NCBI GenBank assembly: GCA_015523055.1
Contig: WALD01000013.1
Span: 1 to 19,613 of the forward strand
Reading direction: 5' to 3'
Source: Candidatus Altarchaeota archaeon
GTDB lineage: Archaea; Altiarchaeota; Altiarchaeia; IMC4; QMZM01
Length of the DNA stretch: 19,613 nucleotides
In this document: in pieces, positions 7,433-15,100 of the stretch
Numbering within the stretch: position 1 is the stretch's first letter
Layout of the letters: each line of letters opens with the position of its first letter
Position numbers and translations under genes: made by a program
Notes under the pieces: model-generated
What the model was told of the DNA's origin: nothing
Databases searched by the model: none
What the model saw: the letters and a program-made list of their open reading frames with translations, nothing else

Positions 7433-7931
7433 GTTATTGGAAGATTTCATTAGTGATGAACCAATTTTCGTGGATGCAAATATACTGCTCTACGATAGTT
7501 TAAAAACACCAGAATTTGTAGAGTCTTGTGAAAGCTTCCTGAAGCGAATAGAAAGGGGGGAGGTGGAGGGCATAACATCCGTTTTAGTCTTAAACGAGAT
7601 TTGGTTTAAGTTGATAGTCGTTGCGGTTGTAAGGGAACATGGAATAGCTCCTACAAAAGTAGCGAGATTCATAAAAAGAAATCCTCATATTTTGGAAGCA
7701 TTTAACCGAGAGAGAAGTATTGTGAATGAGATAGAAGGTATATCAAATCTCGAGATAGTGGATATATCAAAAGATAGCATTTCTATAGCAAAGAAATACT
7801 CTAAGAAATATTTACTCCTAACCAACGATGCTCTGCACCTCGCTGTTATGAAAGCAAACAACATTCTCAATCTCGCCTCCAACGACTCGGACTTTGAGAG
7901 AGTTGAATGGCTTAAGCTTTATAAGCCGTAG
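7398..7931 (+). CDS. PIN-domain ribonuclease toxin (VapC-like)
   Basis: The 177-residue protein has the acidic Mg2+-binding set of PIN nucleases: D26 in F-V-D-A-N-I-L-L-Y, E67 in L-N-E-I-W, D144 in L-T-N-D-A-L-H-L-A and D163/D165 in S-N-D-S-D-F. Such toxins cleave tRNA, rRNA or mRNA when the antitoxin is lost. ATG 7398 overlaps vapB by 35 bp and has AAGGA upstream; TTG 7437 would also be possible and would remove 13 non-conserved residues. All catalytic residues are present, so the toxin appears intact. The pair splits the surface-protein cluster and is bounded by direct repeats. Confidence 0.9.
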   Translation: MKKSKPRCLKIELLEDFISDEPIFVDANILLYDSLKTPEFVESCESFLKRIERGEVEGITSVLVLNEIWFKLIVVAVVREHGIAPTKVARFIKRNPHILEAFNRERSIVNEIEGISNLEIVDISKDSISIAKKYSKKYLLLTNDALHLAVMKANNILNLASNDSDFERVEWLKLYKP

Positions 7932-7935
7932 GAAC

Positions 7936-7966
7936 CCAACGATGGAATTCAACCCTGAGAATTCAG
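7936..7966 (+). repeat. Direct repeat, right copy (leader-like)
   Basis: This copy lies 5 bp after the vapC stop and matches 6932-6963. From its ATG (7942) a 17-codon frame reads M-E-F-N-P-E-N-S-G-R-M-E-F-I-S-S-G before TAG 7993. It resembles a truncated copy of the N-terminus used by the cluster's surface proteins. Confidence 0.8.
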
Positions 7967-8054
7967 GCAGGATGGAATTCATCAGCTCAGGGTAGGCGAT
8001 TGTGGTATGATGGGAATTCAAACAAAAAGAAGGAATTCGGACAGGAGGGAATTC
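7945..8054 (+). repeat. Cluster of six GAATTC hexamers
   Basis: GAATTC occurs at 7945, 7959, 7975, 8014, 8033 and 8049, with spacings of 14, 16, 39, 19 and 16 bp. The hexamer is expected roughly once per 4 kb in random sequence. The cluster covers the intergenic region and the first codons of the 8007 gene. A similar trio lies at 6942, 6956 and 6970. Function is unknown; it may be iterated leader sequence or a protein-binding site. Confidence 0.7.
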
Positions 8055-10475
8055 AAGCCGATAGGAATTGCCTTAGTCCTGATGCTGGTGTTTCTCTCCG
8101 TTCCTCTGGTTGCCGCTGATGACCTGAGCGACGCGCTTACCGAAATCCAAAACGCAGTTGTTAACTTCTCCTGCATAATCTACCGGATAATCCAGGCCAT
8201 CGTAGGGGTCCTTGCTATGCTGATGATAATCCTTGATGGGATCAAGTGGATGACCTCTGAAGACCCGGACTCCATAAACGAGGCCAAGAACAGGATACTT
8301 TACACCATTGTCGGGGTCCTTGTTGTCCTTCTTGCTCTGGATGCAGTGAACCTCTTTGCAAAGACGCTCGGCATTATAACAGACGATATACCTTGCGATA
8401 CCCTCACCAGCACAACAATCCCCGACTACATAAAGGGTGTCATCTGCATTGGGGTGAGAATTCTTCAGGGAGCGGCGGGAATCATTGCAATGATAATCCT
8501 CACCATTGCAGGGTTCAAGTGGATTGCCGCCGACAGCCCGGAGGACAGGACAGAGGCAAAGAAGCTGGTCATCAATACAATAATCGGGGTCCTTATCATA
8601 ATCATCGGGGGGCAGGCTCTCTCCGTTCTGTTCTCTAATACAAAGGCAACGGAATTTACCTGCGCTTCCGCCACTAAAGAGCTCACTGAAGAGCTGACTA
8701 CCAAGATCATCAACCCAATCCAGATAACCGCATGTATAATCCTCAGGACAATACAGTTTGCATCAGGGTTCGTTGCAGCAATTGCCATAATGTTCGCGGG
8801 TATTAAATGGCTCTCTTCGGATAGCCCGGAAGACAGAACAATAGCAAAGAAGATGGCAATGAGTGCAATATTCGGATTTCTTATCATACTTATTGCATCA
8901 GGGCCAGTAAGCCACCTGTTTTCCGGGATGACCAAGGGGAAAAAGCTTACCTTTGACTGCAAAATTGCTAAAGCTGGAGATATCGCCCCAGGTAAGATCC
9001 AGGAAATAATAAGACCTGCCCTCTGCACAATCCTCTGGACCATCCAGTCAGTCGCAGGAATCATCGCAGCGATAGTAGTAATGTTCGCAGGAATCAAGTG
9101 GCTCTCCTCTGACGACCCGGATGAGAGAAACAAGGCAAAGCAATGGGTAATCCACGCAATAATCGGTTTCTTTGTTGTGATTATAGGGTCACAGGGTATG
9201 GGCGATCTATTTGGCTCTGTTCCCAGTTTTACAAAGTTTAACTGCGAGAAGGGTTCTGCCCTCCCCCAGGCAGGGACCACTGTCTGCGTAATCTACCGAA
9301 CCATCCAGGCAGTAGCCGGAATAATTGCAGCAATGGTAATAATGCTCTCCGGTATAAAATGGCTCTCCTCCGATGAACCGGATGAGAGAAACAAGGCAAA
9401 GCAATGGGCAATTCACGCAATAATCGGTTTCTTTGTTGTGATTATAGGGTCACAGGCTATGGGCACTCTATTCACAGGAACAACTACAATAAATACCTTT
9501 GACTGTAAGGGCGACAAGAGCACGAGCACCTTACCGGTTGTGAAGAAAACCGTTTGCACAATCTTCAAGACCATCCAGGCATCAGCGGCAATTATTGCCA
9601 CTATTGTAATAGGTATTGCAGGAATGAAGTGGATGTCCTTTGATGTTGATTTTGAGGAGAGAAACAAGGCAAAGGGTTTGGCAATTAATGCAATAATCGG
9701 TCTGCTTATTGTAATTGTTGGGGTGCACTTTATGGAACCCCTCTTCGGTACCGACATAAGTTTTGATTGTAAGGGTATTGGTTCTGAACTCGGATTTGTG
9801 GCTCTTACCCTCTGCGTTATCCTGAACATTGTACTTGCAGTAGCTGCAGTGATTGCAGGAATAGCACTCATCTTTGCAGCATTTAAATGGTTCATTGCCA
9901 GTGGCGACCCTGAATCAAGAGCCAAAGCGAAGGGCGCTGTCTTCAATGTGGTGGTGGGCTTTCTAATAGTTGTCATATCCGCGCAGTTTGTACATCTTGT
10001 AATTACGGATTCAGGTTCAGGTCTTACCTTTAACTGCGACACTGGCTTTAATAAGTGTAAGTGTATGGGCAAGGGGGGGGCAGGCGAAGGACAAGCACCA
10101 CCTGTTCAACCCGAACAACAAAAAAATATAGAAAAATGCAAGAAGTTGGGATATGAGGATGGAACAGATAAAGAATTTAGTGGATGTACCGATGACAAAG
10201 ATTGTATAGGGGACTGGACATGTGAATCTGCAAATCCCGAAAAGATTAAACAGGCAATTCAGGGAAGTTTCTGCATGACTGACGAGCAAGGAGAAGAAAA
10301 ACATTGTTGCTGGAACTGGGACTCAAAAGCAGAGTATAATTGTCCGCCGAAGGGTATGGGAAAAAGAACGAAGTGTCAGCGTCCTCCCTTTGAGAATCCC
10401 AAAAATACCAAGGAGTGCTGGTGCGTAGATCCGAGGGGAGGAACAAAAATAGGTGGGGAGTGTGAAGAGAGCTGA
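8007..10475 (+). CDS. Seven-module VirB2-like 'poly-pilin' with C-terminal 12-Cys domain
   Basis: The 822-residue protein begins with a basic leader and signal peptide (about 18-37, V-P-L-V-A-A-D-D). Seven tandem modules follow, each opening with a cysteine (C56, C147, C243, C340, C427, C517, C603; spacing 86-97 residues). Each module is helix, a loop such as I-K-W-L-S-S-D-D-P-D-E-R-N-K-A-K, then helix ending in L-F. I recognise this as the TrbC/VirB2 (T4SS pilin) hairpin, normally one per protein. Linkers each hold another cysteine in F-x-C (C130, C219, C318, C413, C500, C588, C677). With the signal peptide removed the loops would face the cytoplasm and the linkers the outside. The tail (711-819) has 12 Cys in the same order as residues 35-135 of the 1057-residue protein. 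ATG 8010 is an equally good start. Confidence 0.88.
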   Translation: MMGIQTKRRNSDRREFKPIGIALVLMLVFLSVPLVAADDLSDALTEIQNAVVNFSCIIYRIIQAIVGVLAMLMIILDGIKWMTSEDPDSINEAKNRILYTIVGVLVVLLALDAVNLFAKTLGIITDDIPCDTLTSTTIPDYIKGVICIGVRILQGAAGIIAMIILTIAGFKWIAADSPEDRTEAKKLVINTIIGVLIIIIGGQALSVLFSNTKATEFTCASATKELTEELTTKIINPIQITACIILRTIQFASGFVAAIAIMFAGIKWLSSDSPEDRTIAKKMAMSAIFGFLIILIASGPVSHLFSGMTKGKKLTFDCKIAKAGDIAPGKIQEIIRPALCTILWTIQSVAGIIAAIVVMFAGIKWLSSDDPDERNKAKQWVIHAIIGFFVVIIGSQGMGDLFGSVPSFTKFNCEKGSALPQAGTTVCVIYRTIQAVAGIIAAMVIMLSGIKWLSSDEPDERNKAKQWAIHAIIGFFVVIIGSQAMGTLFTGTTTINTFDCKGDKSTSTLPVVKKTVCTIFKTIQASAAIIATIVIGIAGMKWMSFDVDFEERNKAKGLAINAIIGLLIVIVGVHFMEPLFGTDISFDCKGIGSELGFVALTLCVILNIVLAVAAVIAGIALIFAAFKWFIASGDPESRAKAKGAVFNVVVGFLIVVISAQFVHLVITDSGSGLTFNCDTGFNKCKCMGKGGAGEGQAPPVQPEQQKNIEKCKKLGYEDGTDKEFSGCTDDKDCIGDWTCESANPEKIKQAIQGSFCMTDEQGEEKHCCWNWDSKAEYNCPPKGMGKRTKCQRPPFENPKNTKECWCVDPRGGTKIGGECEES
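8172..10004 (+). repeat. Array of seven VirB2-like modules
   Basis: The coding repeats have a period of about 258-291 bp. Most modules are diverged at the DNA level, but modules 4 and 5 are nearly identical over the loop and second helix: 9117-9203 and 9378-9464 differ at only a few positions, including one identical run of about 43 bp. Module 6 shares a shorter run (GAGAGAAACAAGGCAAAG). This shows that expansion by tandem duplication is recent or kept alike by gene conversion. Confidence 0.9.
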
Positions 10476-10540
10476 GTAATCCCATATAATTGACTCAAAA
10501 AACAGATATACTAAAAAGAGAAGATTAAAGCCTGATCAGA

Positions 10541-12172
10541 ATGAGATTCAGACCAGAGAAACGGATAAGAAGGTGGTTGAGGGGCTTCACCTCTCAGAGA
10601 TATGTAGGAATTCTAAAGGAATTCCGCTACATTCTCGTGGTAGCGGTGCTGCTGGGAATTCTCGCGTTTCCGGTAGCTGCTGATTCTGATACTCCTGAAT
10701 GCCAACTATACTGTGCGTTTGTCTATCCCATGTGCCTTATCCTGAGGGCAATACAGCTACTCGGCATCATCATTGCGATGGTTGTAATGCTCATAGCAGG
10801 GATGAGGTGGATAGTTCTCGAGGACCCGGAGCAGAGGAAGGTTGCCAAGTCATACATCTTCTACTCACTGCTGGCCCTGGTGGTGGTTCTTCTTATGGCA
10901 GAATTTATCAACGCGATGATTGAGGGGGCGTCAGGTAGTTACCATCCAGCCAGGATCACCTGTGGGACAGATTTAGATTCAGGTATCGCAAAGACAATCA
11001 AATTCGCCGGATGCATGGTCTTCAGGACTATGGAGATTATAGCGATGATTCTTGCAGTTATCGCTATTCTCTATATTGGCATCAAGTTCATGTCAACCGA
11101 TGACCCGGCGGAGAGGTCAAGAGCCAAGATGATGATGTTTAATGTGCTGGTTGGCATCACACTGGTTATCCTGACAACAAATGTTATATCCGCAATTGTG
11201 GGTAACACAGGAATCGGTGGGGTCTTCAGCACGATTGACTGCACGGATAGCAAATACATCAAGGCAGAGATAACCGGTCCCGTTGAGTATATTGGCTGCA
11301 TGTTCTACTGGATTATGCTGGTTATGGCAATAGCTCTGGCAATTATTGTCATCATGCTGGCAGGGCTGAGGTGGATGCTCTCTGATGCACCGGAGGATAG
11401 GCAGAGTGCCAAGAACATGGTGATGTATGCGATAGTCGGGGCAATGATTGCAATCCTTGCATGGCAGATTGTCGGCGCTGTCATGGGCCAGGGCCAGATA
11501 AGAGCCCCCTTTAAATGTGCTACCTCCCCCGATTCTGAGACATCTAAGCTGATACCCCAGGTCCAGTACACGACATGTCTCTTCATTGAACTGCTAAAAT
11601 TCTCGGTTGCAGGAATTGCAACAGTTTTGATAGGGATTGCAGGGCTGGTCTGGATGTTCTCTGAGGATCCTGAAACCAGAAACAAGGCAAAGTGGCTCAT
11701 AGGGCATGTCATTATAGGGGCATTGGTTATAATGGCTGCCGTACTTTTTATAGAAGCGATGATGGGTTACGGGGGCGGAGACAGTTACATGGCAGGGTTC
11801 AGCCATCAGATATGTAATGATAAAGTAGGTGATGATGAGATAACCATAACAGCTACGGTAAGAAATATTGAGGAGTCAAAGCAGGATCTGATTGTCTGCG
11901 TGCTTAATAAGACCGGGGGTAAGCCAAATATGGCTGCAGGCACCTGTAAATCTATAAATGGCATAGAGCCAGGAGCAACAAAGAAGGTCGAGATAACCAG
12001 CGATTGCGACCCTGACTGGTCGCTTGTAGATCTGAGGGGGGCATACTATGTTGTGGTGATAAAAAAGGATACCGGGGATGAACTGGAGAAGAAGGGTCCG
12101 ATAGCGGTTCCTGAGAGTGCAGAGGCAGGTTCACCTAACTGTAAGTCTGTTATTGAATGTTTAACAGGATAA
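10541..12172 (+). CDS. Four-module VirB2-like 'poly-pilin' with C-terminal beta-sandwich
   Basis: The 543-residue protein starts with MRFRPEKRIRRW and a signal peptide (about 24-48), the same leader as the 2159 gene. Four two-helix modules follow, opening at C65, C158, C253 and C346. Their loops are V-L-E-D-P-E-Q-R, M-S-T-D-D-P-A-E-R, M-L-S-D-A-P-E-D-R and M-F-S-E-D-P-E-T-R, each with A-K close behind. Linker cysteines lie at C54/C58, C141, C234 and C326. The C-terminal domain (about 413-523; C425, C453, C469, C489) contains V-G-D-D-E-I-T-I-T and a late L-R-G-A-Y segment, and aligns with the N-terminal beta-sandwich of the 2159 product. It should be an outward-facing domain carried on eight membrane helices. 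The gene lies 65 bp after its neighbour with a possible weak TATA (GATATAC, about 10505) upstream. Confidence 0.86.
   Translation: MRFRPEKRIRRWLRGFTSQRYVGILKEFRYILVVAVLLGILAFPVAADSDTPECQLYCAFVYPMCLILRAIQLLGIIIAMVVMLIAGMRWIVLEDPEQRKVAKSYIFYSLLALVVVLLMAEFINAMIEGASGSYHPARITCGTDLDSGIAKTIKFAGCMVFRTMEIIAMILAVIAILYIGIKFMSTDDPAERSRAKMMMFNVLVGITLVILTTNVISAIVGNTGIGGVFSTIDCTDSKYIKAEITGPVEYIGCMFYWIMLVMAIALAIIVIMLAGLRWMLSDAPEDRQSAKNMVMYAIVGAMIAILAWQIVGAVMGQGQIRAPFKCATSPDSETSKLIPQVQYTTCLFIELLKFSVAGIATVLIGIAGLVWMFSEDPETRNKAKWLIGHVIIGALVIMAAVLFIEAMMGYGGGDSYMAGFSHQICNDKVGDDEITITATVRNIEESKQDLIVCVLNKTGGKPNMAAGTCKSINGIEPGATKKVEITSDCDPDWSLVDLRGAYYVVVIKKDTGDELEKKGPIAVPESAEAGSPNCKSVIECLTG
10733..11770 (+). repeat. 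Array of four VirB2-like modules
   Basis: Four coding repeats are spaced 93-95 residues apart. They are more diverged from each other than modules 4 and 5 of the 8007 gene, and I see no near-identical DNA runs between them. The order of features (Cys, helix, S/E-D-P-E-x-R-x3-A-K loop, helix) is kept in each. Confidence 0.85.
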
Positions 12173-12197
12173 GAATGAAGAGACAGAGGGAATTCAA

Positions 12198-15100
12198 ATG
12201 AAAGAAAGGAATCTGGGCAGGATGGTGGGAATTCTTGCCATAGTCCTGATGCTGGGAATTCTCACAGTTCCGGTGGTAATGGCGAAGAACTCTGCTGACT
12301 GCGATCCGGGGGCGGGATTTGTTAGTGGCGAAGGGAATGCTAACGGAAAATGTACCAATGATGCAGACTGCAGGGGGGACTGGAGCTGTCTTGCTGCTTC
12401 CCCAGATAAATATTTCCAGGCAACGGAAGAGAGTTTCTGTATGACGGATAAACACAGTTGCTGCTGGAAGTGGGATTCGGGCACCCCCTGTCCACACGGT
12501 AAGGTATGCCATATTCCCGATGTTGCCGGTAATCCAAAGAATACGGAAGAGTGCTGGTGCATAGATGACCCTTTAAAGCCAAAAACTGCTGCTGATGGCT
12601 GTGAAGAATCATCAGCCTCCCCGGACATCTCCGGTGCAAGAATATCCTGTGACAGCATTAAGGTACCAGATGATTTTAAACTACTGATCCAAACCACGCT
12701 CTGCATCCTCTGGAGGATAATCCAGGGCATTGTTGCGATTCTTGCTGCACTGGTGATAGCTCTTGCCGGCCTCAGATGGTTAAGCACCGACAATCCCGAG
12801 GAGAGGGACAGGGCAAAAAAGATGATTGCCTCGGTGGTGGTTGGGGCGGTAATCATAATAATCGCTTTGCAGTTAGCGAATTTACTGGTCCTCAGGGTTG
12901 GATGGGCAGATTTCAACTGCAATTCGGTGAGCGGCGAGGAGGGGATAACCTCAAACATAAACGATGTTGCATGCGTTCTCTTTACGCTCATTCAAGGGAT
13001 TGCTGCCATAATCTCGCTGGTCGTTATTGTAATTGCCGGCATCAAGTGGGCGACATCCGACTCGTCTGAGGAAAGATTACACGCCAAGAGCTTGGTAATC
13101 GGAGCAATAGCAGGTTTTATAATAATTCTCATTGCAGGGAATTTTGTCAGAGCCCTCTTCTTTGGAGATGATAATGCCTTGATGGGCGATGTCAGCTGTA
13201 ACATCAGTGAGGATAGTATAGGTGATGTCAAGACCCAGATAGAGGATATTGGATGCATGTTGTTCATGACGCTGTTTTTCTCGACCGGCATAATAGTCTC
13301 CCTGGTGATTGTCATAGTTGGCATCAAATGGATGTCATCTGAGAGCCCGGAGGACAGAAGCGATGCAAAAAGATGGCTCATTCATGCCCTCATTGGCCTG
13401 GTTATTGTAATGGTTGCCTCCCAGCTCATCTGGGCGATGACCTCTGTTCTATTTAACATGGACCTAAAATCTGGAGGATTCTGGGACTTTCTAGGGAGTT
13501 TGTTTGGAAAGCCATACCTTCTGACCTGCCTTAGCAAATTGCTACTTCATGGTTCTGTCTGGATATTGATAGGACAGATTCACACGATATTCTGCATCTT
13601 TGTGAGGGCTATGCAGGCTGTCGCCGCAGTCGCTGCGGCTCTATACCTTACTCTTGCCGGGCTGAGGCTGGTCGGAACAGATGACCCTGAGTCCAGAATG
13701 GAGGCAAAGAGAAAGATATTCAATGTGCTGGTAGGATTTATGATTGCCATGCTCGCTCTCTCCATTGTGGATATGCTATCTGTTCTTGCCATGCTAAAAA
13801 GTCTCTTCGGAAACGTGTTCTTAATCGGTAATATCATTGGATTTCTTAGCAAGCACATAAGCGAAGACTTCCTTTGCCCATCGTTCTTTAAACTGGGGGG
13901 TGAATATTTCGTTAAACAACTCCAGTACATATTCTGTGTCCTGATAAAGATAATACAACTTGTGACGGTAATTCTTGCCGGTATCGTGATAATGCTGTCA
14001 AGCATTAAGTGGTCTACATCCGACGACCCCGAGTCCAGAACGGAGGCAAAGACCCGAATTCTATATGCCCTGGTAGGACTGGCTGTGATAGTGCTGGCAT
14101 TACAGGTTGTGCATGTGTTGTTGAGTGGGAAGATTGACCTTAAGGGTTTCTCACCACTTGATGCGTGTGATGATACAGATATGGGAGGGGACATTGGGGA
14201 TAAAACCAGATACCTCGGTTGCGTTATTGTGAGAATAATTGAGGCATCTGCAGCGCTTATATCCGGACTGGTTATAGTTATAGCAGGCATCAGATGGATG
14301 AGTATAGACTCCCCAGAGGACAAGAGCGTAGCAAAGGGATATATAGTCCATGCACTTATTGGGCTGGCCATCGTCATAATCGCCCTGCAACTTGTTAATA
14401 CTCTCGTTGATGGCACTGACATAACCAATTTCAATCCAGGTTGTGGCGTTCCTGAGAATATCAAAAATTCTATTTGGATTATGGGATGTAGCCTGATAAA
14501 GATAATACAGTTCGTAGCAGGGTTTCTCGGTGCTCTTATAGTAATAGTCAGCGGCCTTATCTGGATCAGCTCTGGTGATGACCTAGCGAAGAGAGTCCAG
14601 GCAAAGGCTATAATGATATCAGCCATAATCGGCATTGTTATAGTGGTAGTGGGTCTGCAACTGGCAAATAGCCTGATCTTCCCGGGGACCTCCGTGCTTG
14701 CGGTTACATGCCCGGAGGAACCTATCACACCTCCAACATCGACCACAAGCACTACAACAACTACTTTACCTACAGGCGCCACTGCTGATCTCACTGCAAC
14801 TAATCTAAATCCCTGCAAAGGAGATACAATAACCCTCTCATTGGATATAGAATCTACGAGAGAGGTTTATCAGGCTCTCATTAAAATAAATATTCCCGTT
14901 GGTCTCTCCGTTACCTCTCTGAATGCAGAGGGGTTTATGTCCTCGCCCACGCCCAGTGCCAATCCTCCTGAATACGAACTCGTAGCATCGACTACCTCTG
15001 GAACGACAGGGGGGTTCTCTCTGGGGGTCAGTTGTGATACACCGGGCTCGTACAATATAGAGATAACCCATCTAAAATTATTGGATTCCACTGGAGCACC

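Noticed and set aside
6932..8054. CRISPR-like spaced repeats
   Set aside because: The repeated units are few, irregularly spaced and partly coding. There are no uniform spacers or cas genes.
8465..9280. Long open frame of 271 codons on the minus strand inside the seven-module gene
   Set aside because: It is antisense to the repeat array, its hydrophobic Ile/Ala-rich pattern mirrors the sense modules, and it has no start signals of its own. The same holds for 9413-10072 and 11305-11712.
13580..14818. 412-codon minus-strand frame opposite the largest poly-pilin
   Set aside because: Long antisense frames are expected where the sense strand uses few codons that give reverse stops. No domain, signal or plausible RBS is visible, and the sense-strand modules are unmistakable.
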